Shown here one piece after another: positions 11,100 to 24,600 of a stretch of 64,000 nucleotides of DNA; positions within the stretch are counted from its first letter, which is position 1; the number at the start of each line of letters is the position of its first letter. The translations under genes were made by a program, and so were the position numbers. The stretch spans positions 62,001-126,000 of the forward strand of contig JAHQIW010003830.1 in assembly GCA_019055375.1 (NCBI GenBank). The letters run 5' to 3'. The DNA comes from Parelaphostrongylus tenuis. Taxonomy: Eukaryota; Nematoda; Chromadorea; Rhabditida; Metastrongylidae. Under the pieces are notes generated by a model. The model had not been told where the DNA came from, searched no databases, and saw only the letters and a program-made list of their open reading frames with translations.

Positions 11100-12515
11100 G
11101 CAGAATGTTTGTTAACTCCATTCCAGAGCAGGAGATTGAACCAAGGGCCATCCCAGAACGTATTACCTCATTGAGGCAGGTACTATTGTTAGCTTAATGG
11201 CTCGTAGTTTGCTCACCGGAAACAAAACCTTCTTTGGATATCAAAGCCGCTCGATAGCTGGACTTGCAACGATTTCAACGTTAGGCTTGGATTCTCGAAA
11301 GAGCTTCTTGATGTGCTCTACCCAAGGAAGAGAAGAATATGCATAACATTAGAGGTGCGGATGTGTTCTGCACTCGTGCTGACATGGCTTTTTCGTCGGA
11401 TGGAGCTAATTTACTACATTTCTGCAATAATTCGATAGCTTTAAAACTAATTCAGTTGTTAGGCGCACTTTTTCGTTACGAAAAATTAGGATCTTGCTGA
11501 AGAGATTTTGCAAAGGCATTTTCAATGAAAAAGGACCAAGCCTCTTGAAAATTCACACTTTTCGATGGAGAAACAGAATCCTTGGAGTAAAAATAACTTG
11601 TCAACCCTTGTTGCGCATGTACATCCCCTATCTTGCAAAAACTAACTCGAAAATGCATATTCTACTATATAGAATTTTCAGAAGAAACCATGTGCTAATT
11701 TTTAGATTTTATGCGTCGAAAGCGTAGCGAGAACTATCATTATTGCGTGAAGAAGTGCTTTGGAAAAAATTATTATTAGTGATCCATATTCTGCATCTTA
11801 GTGATATTCTAGAATTTTGGCAGCAATATTTATACATCAATTAACACTTTATACAATAAGTTTCGATAATCAATAGTCTGGCTCTTTGGAATTCCATCAG
11901 GCTATAAAGCAATATTTCTTAATTTTATCTGCAGGCATGACACTACTTTTCACTTAAAAATTTATTCAGGCATACTATTTCTCACAAGTTACGATTAGAA
12001 CTTTTACCGTAGCCTGGAAAGACCTCACCCTAGTTGAATGAAACTTCTGACATAAGTGGAAGAGGTTATCCATTGAAAGCAAATGGCCTCCAGAAGGTCT
12101 CTGTTATACGGACATACCACCAAAACCACCTAAACGTAGTGACATCAGAGCATTTTGATGAGGTGGAAAATGCGCAAGGTGTGGTGAATTGCACTGGAGA
12201 TATTCAACTTGAATGTACATGAAGCACATAAATATAGTGAGCATGTCCTGTGGCAAAGGACGCCACCATAAAATGTCTTCATAGCGGATATGTAGAAAGT
12301 TCATAATCATAAAATGATGTAATAAAGTCTTTTCTACAATGCTATAGAAGTTCCAACTTCTGAAGTATGCTAATAATATAACTAATAATATAAAATAAGT
12401 GTTATTGATAAACTACTTCTCCCATGCTGTGTGTAATGTCGTTCTTGATACACTATCCACTGTCTTTTACAGCTTAGTTAAAACCACGTACTTGATAACT
12501 AAAACTTATAATTCG
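11100..12515. other. No supported gene
   Basis: Several 60-80 codon ORFs on both strands overlap one another. None has a domain or a coherent splice context. I see nothing identifiable here. Confidence 0.4.
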
Positions 12516-12599
12516 AAATTATAGTATTTCTACTGCTTATTTCGCAGTGTTATGATGTTACTTATATAACTTGAGAATTGAGTGGTGAGCAAAAACACG

Positions 12600-12676
12600 G
12601 CCTCAGCCGGGAATCGAACCCACCCGCGTTTCATCCTAACCGGGGACGCGTGATCTAACCAGTACACCACCGAGGC
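12600..12676 (-). pseudogene. tRNA-like sequence (77 nt)
   Basis: On the minus strand it starts GCCTCGG and ends CTGAGGC, giving a near-complete acceptor stem. Box A (TGGTGTACTGGTTAGA) and box B (GGTTCGATTCC) are clear. The anticodon stem CGTCC/GGATG pairs, but its loop lacks the conserved U33 and the variable region is long. This looks like a tRNA-derived SINE head or tRNA pseudogene rather than a functional tRNA. Confidence 0.55.
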
Positions 12677-12957
12677 ACATTTGCACAACCACTCATTCTT
12701 CAACATCTCTATGTTAGTTATCAGCCACCAACCTTTAGCAGGTTTGGTCGGATAATCAATTCTCTAAGTTATATAAGTAACATCATAACTGCGAAATAAG
12801 CAGTAGAAATACTATAATTTCGAATTATTATATATAACAATAGTCTTCAGCTTAAAGGGATTTATAAAGCGAAATCGCATATCCGACCAAACCTTTTAAA
12901 GGTTGGTGGCTGATAGCTAACATAGAGATGTTGAAGAGTGAGTGGTCGGGCAAATGT

Positions 12958-13030
12958 GCCTCGGTGGTGTAATGGTTAGAGCACACGTCCCTGGATAGGA
13001 TAAAACGCGGGTTCGACTCCCGCTTGAGGC
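12958..13030 (+). pseudogene. tRNA-like cloverleaf (73 nt), anticodon-loop CTGGATA
   Basis: All four arms can be drawn. The acceptor is GCCTCGG/TTGAGGC with two G-T pairs, and the D stem is GTGT/GCAC. The anticodon stem is CGTCC/GGATA with one mismatch and U33 kept. The T arm is a perfect GCGGG-TTCGACT-CCCGC. The anticodon would read GGA (serine codons), yet the short 4-nt variable loop is not serine-like and position 37 is T. With its inverted partner 280 bases away, a SINE head or pseudogene is more likely than a working tRNA. Confidence 0.5.
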
Positions 13031-13055
13031 CGTGTTTTTGCTCACCACTCAGTTC

Positions 13056-13964
13056 CCCAAGTCATATGATTAAAATTTATTCCACCAACGGTTCGACATC
13101 TTGATGTTCTTCAGAGCTAGAGATTTGAGTCACTTGCCCGCACACGCGCGTCCTCATTGTGGATCTTTGCTTTTTTTTGGCGTTCGAGTCGAATCTTCTA
13201 CGGTGGAACACCTCCCGAATAGATAAACTCGCGCCGCGATACCCTTATAAAAAAAGATGTCCCGTATGATGGTAGTCCACTGGTAGTGACCCGTTTTCTC
13301 TTGACGATTACGGAAGTCGGAGTCATTATCAACTAGCACCAAATGTAATAATATTGTGGAAACCGACTTTCTTTAAACCTTGGCATTACCATTAAATATT
13401 AGCTCCTTTGATGATTCAGTTAATTCTATGAGGTTGATGAATAAAATTTTTTCATGCCAACATAATGCCGAGGTTGAAGTAGAATCGTTATCTCTTCACG
13501 AAAAGCCTAAGTGAAAGAGGTGATGCTCAACAATTTACTAGAGAGGAAATAATCCACTTGGCTGGTCTTCTACGCTATAGGGAAATATGGAAGTTCTACT
13601 GAGGTCCGTTAAAAGCACTCGACGACCGACGGGATGAGAAGTGACAAAAAATGTTCGTTCTGGATTTTGTAAAAGATTAAAATATCTTTTATTTAAATGG
13701 TTTTGAAAGCTCGCATAAAACGGTTTAGTGTGATAACATTTTTTTAGCCCTTTCGCTTTTCATGTCCTTCATGTTTTCACGTAGCACCTGTCTTTCGGTT
13801 CAACCGAGTCCTTGCGTACAAGGAAATCGGCGCCGAACATGATACACTACTTGCCCGGTGATAAGATCATCTGACCATACAGTGACAGTCGATTGCTCAG
13901 TGGCTGGTAAAAACAGATATAGCAATACCTTTCTATTCGACTGTTTTTTGAGACCTCGCTCAGA
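13056..13964. other. No supported gene
   Basis: 13150-13340 is somewhat richer in GC and open on the minus strand for 62 codons, with no recognised motif. It may be repeat-derived. Nothing else was identified. Confidence 0.35.
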
Positions 13965-14305
13965 ACAGCATAATCTGATAACATATTTTAAACCTTTCGT
14001 GAGGTCTGCTATGGCACTTATAGTGTTCAATGTATGTCTCGGCTTTCATGTCCAAAGGTTCTGCTATATTTGTTTTACTGGGTGTCGAGAAATTGACTGC
14101 CACTGTAATGCCAGGTGATTTTTCCATCGGGAGCGCAGTTTAAGTTGTTTGACTCCGATTCCCTCATATGTTGGGGCTCTGTTGAGCCAAAAGGCATGTG
14201 CTACTGATAAAACTTGATATGAAAGCCAAAATTTAAGTCTAGCTAGACAGGTGCCATATTATACCTCATTAAAGGCTTAAAATCTGTTATCAGGTGAGAG
14301 TATAA
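13965..14305. mobile_element. Family-A palindromic MITE, diverged
   Basis: The left arm (about 13970-14075: tctgataacatattttaaacc, tggcacttatag, ctcggctttc) is the reverse complement of the right arm (about 14180-14300), with mismatches. The ends match the termini of the copies at 6004 and 19783. No coding content was recognised. Confidence 0.55.
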
Positions 14306-14442
14306 TAGAACCAAATGACTTACGCCGTAATATCCTTTATAAAACTTATTGACATTCGTTTAATGCTGAAAGCAGCGTAATTGCATAATAGACGAATGCT
14401 TTTTTCACTCACAGTATAATGGGCCAGAAACATGTGAGAATG

Positions 14443-14652
14443 TATAGCCCCTTGAGAGCCAGCGTTGACAGGCAAGCGGCGTCGCGCCTTCGCATGCGCG
14501 GCAGTCGCAGGAGGCCGCATCCGCATGTCTGTACAAGCATGTCTGGTTGTCTGCACCCACTTTCCCCCAAAACTCTGCGCCAACATTACTATCTGAGCAG
14601 ATTTGACGTCGTGCGACACTGTACGAAACGTACCGTTTGGTTCCAAAATGGA
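14443..14652. mobile_element. Decayed copy of TTAA-type MITE
   Basis: The segment aligns along its length with the MITE at 43823-44054. It shares gccagcgttga, ggcaagcggc, gcatgcgcggc and the tail cagatttgacg followed by gtacgaaa. The terminal TTAACCC motif has decayed to tatagcccc on the left and is unrecognisable on the right. Its high GC content explains the overlapping ORFs on both strands here, which are not genes. Confidence 0.6.
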
Positions 14653-15628
14653 TAGAAAAACATGGAGCATCAAGAAGAAGCAAATACAGAATTTTTGCAT
14701 CAAACATGGTTAAAAAACCTAATAAAATTACAAAAACCACTCGCTACAATTCCAACAACCGTTCCAAAGAGTCACAGAGAAGCTCTGATCACCGTGCACA
14801 CGCGTCCAACACAAATTTTGTGATGACATCATTCCATTCTTGAATTCTTAATGATTGAGAAACATAAAAATGATACTAATGTTTGAAATTCCACCAAATG
14901 TGCTTACTGCTCTTCTGTAATTTTGTATGGAGAATACAATTGGATACTTATGTGACCACGAAGTGCATCTCTGTTAGAATACAAAACGACAAGAATAGAG
15001 CAATGGTCTACCAATTAGTCTTGAATGAACAACGACCCATTGACCTTCTGAAGGGCCATTACACGGTCGTAAATGGGTCGTATATTATTACAGCTCAATG
15101 TAGACAATCTCTGTTGTCTAGACGGTCACCATTAGATTGATTTTTACTTTTCCTTTTCTGGAGTGTACCCGTTAAGGCCCTCTCTCTGCCCGATGACCAA
15201 TTGCGAGCAGTCTCAAACAAAAGTTACAAATCGCTGTTCCTCAGAACGGCGCTAAAAGTTAGCGTAACTTATTTGCCAAAACATGACGATTCAACGTAGA
15301 TTTCCAACACAGAATAGCGACAGAGTGGTACAGATGGGAAATTTCTGATGATAGCTTCAAGTCCGTCACCTCGTACTCAGCACCTTCTACTCCTCTGTTG
15401 CAAGCGCTCGTGCAATAGCACTTCCCCATTTCGGTGTTCTCTTTTTGCCACTGTCGTAGACCGTTTAGTTTCGGTTTGGTCAAGGTTAACCCAACTATTG
15501 ATCCCGACTTTGTCCTCGGTTTCCTTACCCTGGACATTAAATGTTTCTGATCGACTATTGATTCCGCCCCGAGTGGTGCCTTGTTCGCTCGAGAAATCGG
15601 GGTCAGTACCACTTCAATCGCATCTCCC
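14653..15628. other. Upstream flank of FKBP gene
   Basis: 15259-15695 is open on both strands for more than 110 codons and is GC-richer than average. Neither frame shows a domain. It ends at the proposed first FKBP exon and may include that gene's promoter. About 15020-15075 holds a short imperfect palindrome (cgacccatt ... aatgggtcg). No TATA element was called. Confidence 0.35.
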
Positions 15629-18600
15629 ATGCGTGTTATTCTTGCGCTGTTATGCATATTCTCCAATAAAGGTAAGAAAATTCAAAAACCGCTAAAAAAA
15701 GTGCTGGAAGTTCGCTGAGAAATGTTTGAATGCTTGTGGTTTTGTTGTCGTGCTCTTCGATCTGACAAGACTTTCGTAAGTGAAAAACATTTTTTTAGAA
15801 GCTTTTCTAACCAGTACACCACGTAGTTGACTAGCCGAACTCATTGTTTATAGAGAGCTTTCTTGGAGAACTCACAGGAATGACCTGTCGGATTCTGTTG
15901 AGGAAAGTCTCTATCGCTTGTAGCCCTCAACAGTTTATCGTAGCCAATTCGAACAGTGCTCATTTTAATCTCAGACGTTTTCGCTGTTTCACTTTTCCCT
16001 TTCTTCCCTAAGACTTTTTCAATCCGACGTTATTTTCTTGGCTACAGGTTCTGATCCATTTGTTCACAATCCTTTGTGCCATATGAAAGATCTGGACTAT
16101 CAATGATCTAGACTTTTCTATTTATCTACGGTAGTTTGTAGGGGAAAAGACTGGCTCTTCTTTTTTTTCCAAAACCGACTATCTATTAAAAACCGCATGG
16201 ACTGAGAAATCCGATACATTTTCTTTGATAAGCGAATGCGTAGTTCAAATGATAATATTTATCTAATACTATAATATACGACAATAATGATACATAGCCG
16301 ACGTCTCGCCGAATTCGCTTTCTTCACAACGTGGGAAAGGTCAAATTGGTTCGCCATCTACTCAGTCAGGTATTTAATCTCAGAAAAAAGACGTAATAAA
16401 GAGGAAAACACTTTTAACGCTTCTCTTCGCCAGTGTTCTGAAAAGAACGCCTTTACTAGGATATCCAAAAAGTTGTTCATAACGTCTTTCTGCTCGTGTC
16501 ACGAAGATATCAGACTGAATAGACTGCGAATCATTGTGACTTTGAAAAAAACCATGACGCGTTCTGGAATCGTCGTTCACTAAGTTTTGGCACTAGAGCA
16601 ATAAACACCAAATTTGTTGAAAAGAACTAATTAAAATTGCATGGAATTGTTACCCTTTAATTGCGCATTTTCTTGCGAGAATTCTGGTATATAGCTTGCC
16701 TATACTTCCCTCAAGATTGAGCTGTCTTGGGAACAAATTCGCTTGCTACTCATGCTCGAATAGCGCGTAGGGTGAAATGATAGCGAAGCGGAGCGCGAGA
16801 TTAATGGAGCTTCTCGTGGACGGCCCAGGAGCAACTAATCTTCCAAATCGATATATGAAAATGGAGAAAACTTATCTTGATTAGCTGACGCGAGGTTGAT
16901 AAAACAGTTGTAGAAATTCGGCTGACGTTTCGGCGACCCGCCTTCTTTAGAGCCTGGACGTATATAGTATTAGTCTATTTGAATGATCGGATGGTCTTAT
17001 TTATATGCTGCCTAGGTCACGTTAGAAGATCAAACGAAGAAAGGGCGCGAGATCTCGCGTGATGGTGACGCACTCGTCCTTCCGATTCATTTCGGGGTTT
17101 TGGGCGTTTATCCAAATCGTTCTCTCCAGCTTTGAACTTCGCTCATCACTTCCTAGTCGTCCTTTCTGCAACCGTATCATTGTCCCGAGATCCATTAATC
17201 TTGCGCGCCGCTTCACTAGCATTCTCTCCTGCGCGTCATTCGTGCATGACTAGCAAGCGAATTTGCTCCCAAGACAGCTCCATTTTGAAGCAAGTATAGG
17301 CAAGTTGTACATCAAAGCGTCCGCAATAAAATGCGCAACTGAACTCCATCAAAGTCATGCAGTTTCAATTACTTCTGTTTAGTAAACTTGGTGTTTATTG
17401 CTCCAGTGCCAAAACTTAGAAACGACCTAATATGACAGTCCTGCATTATTGCATTCGATAAAACTATTATTCTGAACCTCGTCTCTGCTTATCAGAAAGA
17501 AATCTCTAATTTGTTGCAGCTCCACCGGCATCGATACTCCCCCATCAACCTGTTCTATCTCTACATTTCTATCCGTCATAGTCAACTGTAAGCCCGCACT
17601 GTTTTTGAGTCACTCTCAAGTTTATTAACTTGTATCGAATTTAATGACTTGTTTCACTGGAGGTCCTTACACTCCAATTTATTTTCCGTTTCACTGCGGT
17701 GACGATTCTTTACGAATTATCTATCGCTTCAACGGCTAAAAACACACCCTTAGAATGGCTCAACATAAAGGTGTTATTCACAAATTTGTGGGTCGAGAAT
17801 TCTACCAAGTATAATCGTCATTTCGTTTACCGGTCAGTGTGTCTTCACTTCTATGCAGTACATTGATTGTCCATGAGACGGTGCCGGGTAGAGAAGTAAG
17901 TTCCAGAAGGGTGAAGTTTTCGAAACATTCATGGAAAAGCTAGTGCAGTCACGTGAGATTTGGTTCTCCTGTAAATGAATCAAGTACACATGTAAGTTGG
18001 TCGTTCTATCGTATGGTCCAAACGTGGTAGAAAATCGAACAGTCTACTCTATCTTTTGGCTATCCTGTTCCGAGAAATTTGTGTCGATGCTCATAATAGA
18101 TTTTCTTTTATTATGAATTGGGTTTTGCAAGACCTGAATTGAGAGGCTTTTCACTTGATCAAAAAGTACGATTGAACAAATTCCAGAGATGGAAATTATG
18201 GTTGGTTATAAGGAAATCAGATGTTGGCCCATTTCTTTCTACCTGTGTTTTCGCAATAACGCAGCCGAAAATATAAGCGATTACAAGATATGAAAAGACT
18301 TTTCGTCATGCTTGTTTTATATGTATGAAGGCCATCTATTTGGCGCTAGTGAGAAAGTTCGATTTCCTAGTCAATTCGCTGCTCGAGAAGGTCTTTGCAT
18401 GAACTGACGTTAAAAGCAGGCGATAAAGTCTTCTTTACATAGAAACTACAAACATGGAGTATGAAGAGGATCCGGTATAGAAAGAATTAGAACGTAATAA
18501 TGTAAGCAGGTCTTGAGTAGAGTCAACAGATTCACTCGAACTGATACGCACTGCTACTTAGCTATTGTTCTTGAATCGCACCGAAGTGTATACCACTTAG

Positions 18601-21600
18601 AAGAGTTTTGCTCCACATCTGTGGTGTTCTTTTTCAATTGAATTTTTTCCTGGTGAAAACAGATCAAATTATAAAGGAAAGCCGAGTATTTGGAACTTAC
18701 TGTGGGGCAGTTAACAAAACTTCACTGATAAATCATCCGCTAATGAAGAAAAAGTCGTACCATTTTTTAAATTATCCTCTGATTCTAATAGCTTTCTTAT
18801 TTTTGACGGTTTTACAGTGGTGTAATGTTTGAAATGAATACGTTAGAAGTTTGAGAGTTATACCAAAAACATGAAGCCAGGTGGGATCTGAGCCCTCTTC
18901 TCATCGACACCGAAGGCGCGTGATACCACTACACCACATGGGCCACCGCTTTGCTAGCAATTTTTTTCGATATGAAGTATTGAAGCTGTCAGCAACCAAT
19001 TCTTAGTAATTTTGCTCTCTGATTTTGATTTTATGTTACCTTACTACTGTTTTAGAACATTTTGAAATGGAGCGTTCATTTTTTTTGGATAATGAAGGGC
19101 AGTAGAAAAAAAACTACTTGCTAACAGTTTTTAGAGTTCAGCGAATCAGTTGCTCTCGTTTCAGTGCGCAATGAAGATGTAGTCGGTAATGGGAAAGTGG
19201 AGGACTCGATTCCGGTGATCGAAATTCGAGGTGAGGGCAAGCCAATGAGTGCCGCTCAAATTCGCCACCTTGAAGAGCTCAGCAATGGTGGACCACTGGA
19301 TATCAAGGTCCGTACTTCAGCTTATGGCTAGTAGTTTCTAGTGGAAGTTGAGTAAAATAGGGCTGAACACTAAGAAATGTCCATATGTGAAGTGACTTCA
19401 AAATTTGGGTCACGTTATGTGTTTCATCATAGTAAGATGTTTGCTTTCGGGGAAATCAATTTGAGTAACGTGAGGTAGGAGAAAAACATTGATTAGTCGT
19501 AGAGTATGCCGAGATATAAAGCTCAAAGGTTGATTTGTATGGATACAAAAATCCTATCCATACTAATTTGTATGGTCTTTCTGCGTGAAACGAAAACTTG
19601 CTAGAGTCTTCTTTTCCTTTCATGTAGAGAACTTTTTGATTCTGTGTACTTTAGATAGAAAGAACTTGGGTTCCAGCGAACTGTGAAACAATGGCTAAGA
19701 GAAAGGACTTTGTTACCTTTCACTACAAGGTGACTTTTGGATTTTTGATTATTGCGTTTAATTCATTATGCGAAATAATCATTTCTGAGCCACGCATGCC
19801 ATGTGGTCTGTTATAAGGGCTGACTTATAGAGCCCGGCACACGTGTTGCAATATTGACGGTCTCATCACTCGGGCGCTACACTTCTCGTCTTTTGCCAAT
19901 CCTCTCGGTGCTCTCAGTTCCCTATATTAAGAGCAGGCGACGACGAACATTTTACGCTGTATGTCAAGCGTAATTATCACTTAAACACACAGTGTTGTAC
20001 ACTCGATTGCTCTTGGCTGCTATCATACCTTTCTTTTCGAGTGTTTTCTCATGACCACGAGAGGATTGGCAAAAGACGAGAAGGGTACCACCCGACTGAT
20101 GAGATCGTCAAGGTTGAAACACGTGTATCGGGCTCTATAATCAGCCCTTATAACAGACCATATGACATGCGTAGCTCAACAATGATTGTTTGACATATTA
20201 AAATTTGAGCTGTGGTCTTAAAAAACACTCGAAAAGAAAGGTATTTCGTTCATTGTTTTATTGGGCTAGCGAATTTTCGGTTTTATACAGCTCTGTTTAC
20301 TAATCAAAAATACAGTGAGACCGAATTACCGAATTGGTGAGTTCTGGATAACGCTCTACTAATGATGGAGATTTTATCCGACTTCTTCAAGGTGTTTACT
20401 GAAGATGGAAAAAACGTCCATCAAACGTATGGTGACAGCCCGGTGACGATTCAGCTAGGAGTGGGTATGGCAATGCCTGGTCTTGACAAGGTATGACAGC
20501 AGGAGAGGTTCTCAATTGAGCGTTGCCTGAATTCGTCTTATTGATAAGCGCACTTTAAAGGGTTTGAAAAGCATGTGTGCCGAGGAACTGCGCAAACTGC
20601 ATGTGCCGTACAGGCTGAGCCGGAAGAACAAGAGTAAAGGTGAGAGTTCAGAGTGAAACTTAAGTTCTTCTTCAAACACTTTTTTCACCGGGAGCGCAAA
20701 ACAGAAGTTTCGATTTCTGCTTGTTAATCGAGATGCACTTTTCTCATAAGCTATGCTTTACAAATAAAAAGGTCTCCTACTTAAATCTCACCTCTATCAC
20801 AAATGAATCCTTTGATCAAAGACGTCTTTGTGAAAATTATTGCTGGAAATATTGATACTAAATAACTTTGACTCATATGAACATTATAGTGCTCCTAGCG
20901 TTTGGATCTCTAACTAATATATGCAGTGAAGTTAATGCACACGTCAATTGTTAACTTATGCCCACTAAGTCTGCATTTTTCTGCCCAAAATTCCTTATTT
21001 CAAACAAGGAAAAGAAAACTTACATTACAATAAAACAATCACCTCAAGAAAAACTACTCTATCTCGATTTTGCTGATTACTCAGTTATAAATAAATATCG
21101 ATTTTGGTTCACATAAAGTCGAGTTCAAACTAGGCGTTCTGAGGAAGGGCCACTCATACTGTGATTGGAAGGGGTGGAATAGGTTATAGTAGCAGCAATG
21201 ATTGCATGTAATGTCTCGCGATGATCACCAGTTGGATTAAGGTGGACTCTGGCAAAGTCTCTATTCATTTCCGCTGCTCTGTTTTCTTTTTCTCACTCTG
21301 TTACTAACAAAACTGCTGAGCCAATTTTTGGCAACGTCCCCGATTGTTGATCATCGACGCATAGATCGGGACTTCGGTTTCCCCTCTTGCAGTTGAGTGA
21401 AAATGGAATGCTTCCCTCTTCTCCTCTTTTTCTCTCACGATCTCACATATGATGACACTATGTGATTTTTCATCCTACTAATGTAGAGTTCAAGTTCTCA
21501 CGGTACCGTTGAGGCAGAAGACACTTTGTAATCTAAAAGATGGACGTCGAGGGTTTTTTATCCTCTTCAATACATTCAGTGCCTTTGAAAGTTGTGTTTG

Positions 21601-24600
21601 CCTCTGATGAAGCTATCCACTTCTTTTGCCTGATTCTGTACCAAAGCTAGCCTCGTGATGATTTATCTCATTGAAATAATTAGATTCTGAGCACCCATAA
21701 CTCGTTCCGCTAAGAGTGAATGATGACTTAAACACGAATTCGTTTGTTATACATATCTGATGGAGGAGATAACGAGACATATTCGAATTGCACTTTGTAG
21801 TGGTGATCAGTCCTAAATTAGTTCAATGGTCAACGATCGCTTTTTTTGGACACGAGTTAACATTTTCGTCGAGAATGTCTGTAAATATTTGCTTCAAAAT
21901 CTAGCTAAGTCGACTAGTGTGATATGGGCCTAGTACTAGACTCGCATATCAAGTAGAGAATCTGTCTTACTTCTTGCTAGACAGAATTTTGGCGACAGGA
22001 TAAAGTAGAGGAAATTAGAGCATGGAGTGCGAGTGGCGAAGGTGTCAAAGCCTCGTTCTATATCAGCAGGATCTGAAATGAAAACACTGTATCTAGATAT
22101 CTTTCGATTCGCTCCTCTAGCTTAGATGTCTGAGTTTTTTTCACAGATTCTTTCTGCCACTTACGACACAGACTTCATAGCAGACACTTTTTGTAGCTGG
22201 TATTTATAGATTTCGTTTTTTAGCTCATAAAACTTTATTTGTATCACAGTCAAATACACTTTCCATTACTTTTTCTGTCCAAACGGATCATCGTTCGAAG
22301 AAAAGATGTGGTAAAAAAATTTTGTTTATCTGGTAAGGTCCTTCAAGGTGAAGCTAGTGGTGATCAACCGAGTCTTCCTCAATATGCCATCGTGAGTGAC
22401 AAGAGAACCTTTTCTACCCTGTCGTTGGACCTAATCTCCACCTATAGAAGACAGAACGAGACTGCTCAGTCTTTGTTGGTGACCCATTGGAAAATAGTTC
22501 CTATCCTGCTTTATATTTTACTGGTTTTTCACACAGTGCTGTAGGTTTCTATGAAAATTTTCAGAAGGACGTTGCGCATCGCTCTCTCCATCTAACGCTA
22601 ACATTTGTTTCCACAGGATGTAAATGCCTAAGAAAAGTAATTGAGGATACTGCTTCCGTTTGAAGTGAAGGTTGAAGACAGAGCACACCCTGGTGAAATG
22701 ATAGGATTTCTCACATAATAATGTGATTGGCAACCGACATGTGCGCAAAAAATCTATGTCAGAGATGTGTCATGACAGAATCCTTCTCCCACTGACGTCT
22801 AAGTCTCGTTGTATAATTGCTGTACGTCGATCTTTCTTTTTTCTTGCTCTCTTCCACGACGATCACGTGGAACAATATGTAATCTGGAATTCTAAAATGA
22901 TCGAAAAGATTGGTATCAGCGGAGAATTACAATGTTTTGTAAGCACTGCATAGAGTAGTATCTGTGGTTCGTAGAAGTGTTTCTCTTGTCCATTTCTAAA
23001 TGCTTATTATGCATCTTGTAACAATTTATTTCAACCTAACTTAGGGCGACATATCGTGCGGTGTGCTGAAAATACGATCATAGCCCAGTATCCAGGATTG
23101 CACCTACATGATGTTAATAATTGTGACCTTTACAGGAATAATAATGACATCAGTTTAGATATAATCTATCCTTCTACATATTTTGCAAATTTGACCACTG
23201 TTTCCATCGTTTTCTTTTCAAGCAGCCGCCACGCATGGAAATAAGCAAATTCGGATTTGAAATTCGCTGCGGCTCCAAAATTTGTCGTTTTCCTTAGTTG
23301 CTGAAATGCGGTAAATCGTGGCTCTCCTTATAATTTTATGGCAGCCGGACTGAGGGATTCCCAGGAGATCACCACTGGAAGTCGTTGATCTTTGGGAATT
23401 TTTTGCCTTTCAATGAACCCTTTCAAGAAGACAGCGATTTGATGAGCAAGTCTACTAATGGTCAAAAAGAAAACAATATAATAGACCAAATTATGTTAAA
23501 TCAATTGATAATCACAAAAGATACTGATCAAAATAATAGTAATACTATTAATATAGTGCGGGTAAATAATAGTAGTAACAAAAAACTCAATAAATAATTG
23601 AATTTACGAATCTATACTTTTCAGTATGGAAGCATATTCCGAACGATGAACACTGGCTGGTTTTCAACCTGGAGATGCTCACTGTTGAACCATACTCTCT
23701 GCAACGCCAATTCGCCTTCCTCGACGTCGATTCCAAAGGAAAATTGACGGAATCTGGAGTGGGTATCTAAATCATGAAGCTTTTTAAGTGTTTGTGCTTC
23801 GGAGAATTAATGTGAGTCACTTTGTTACTTGTAATAATCGGTACTGAGACTGCTCATTTTCTATCTTGTTGACATAGATTCACAGTTCTTGCTGTCTGAA
23901 TGGAAAAGAAAAGCGTTCACATCGGTATAAATGATCTTTCTATAGGAACAAACTTTCTGTGCAGCGCACCTTACCGCCCACTAGGAAACTCTGGCGACGA
24001 TGGTAGACAAATGTGAAATGACAAATGTGGGTAGTGCCATCATAGGAATCAGGACTATGTTTACTGTAAGCATGCTCAGATGTCGAAAGTATAGCGGATG
24101 GTGTAATAACGCTTTTTGTTAGTGATTCGAGCGATACATTTCATTAGTTCACGGCGAGGATTACAGAAAAAGATGGTGGAGGGCAACAATATCAAAAACA
24201 AAATCTAAAACTAATATATAAAATGAGTCCCGATTAACGGTGGCGTCGCATTAGGTCTCCAACTAAGTTTCCGAACTTGATCCGAAAATCCAAAAATTTT
24301 ATTTCCACTGAGTAAGCGAAAGTATCAAATAACAATAATTGAAATAATCTCTGTCTGCCTGGATGCAGTGCTGCCAACGCTCCGATAATAAATCAGTTCC
24401 GCGCTTATGAAACTCATCATTCTTTGATGCAGACCAACCAGTTTCCCGACGCAAATGAATGATATCACGCAATTTCTTCTTGTCCAACCAGTGCTGCAAT
24501 GATCTGGAGAGATGGAAATCTGACGGAGACAGACGTCTGGCGAATACGGCGGATGATCCAAGTGCTCCCAGCCCAAATCGGCCAACTTCTTCGTTGTTGC

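Larger units (their letters stand above)
12516..13055. repeat. Compound inverted repeat carrying two tRNA-like sequences
   Basis: Two nested inverted repeats are visible. 12516-12585 pairs with 12752-12835 (shared core agtatttctactgcttatt). 12585-12740 pairs with 12888-13050, whose shared parts are a gagcaaaaacacggcctc end and a catctctatgttag block. Each arm of the second pair includes a tRNA-like cloverleaf (12600-12676 minus, 12958-13030 plus). The arrangement could arise from a pair of tRNA-headed SINEs inserted head to head. Confidence 0.7.

Noticed and set aside
14320..14740. Overlapping Cys/Arg-rich ORFs on both strands
   Set aside because: They arise from a GC-rich decayed MITE related to 43823-44054.
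15259..15695. Long overlapping ORFs on both strands (135 and 115 codons)
   Set aside because: Both strands are open because of local composition. Neither shows a domain, and the span abuts a better-supported signal-peptide exon in another frame.
23385..23597. Asn-rich 70-codon ORF just before FKBP exon 6
   Set aside because: Low-complexity AT-rich sequence in an intron; it ends before the true acceptor at 23624.
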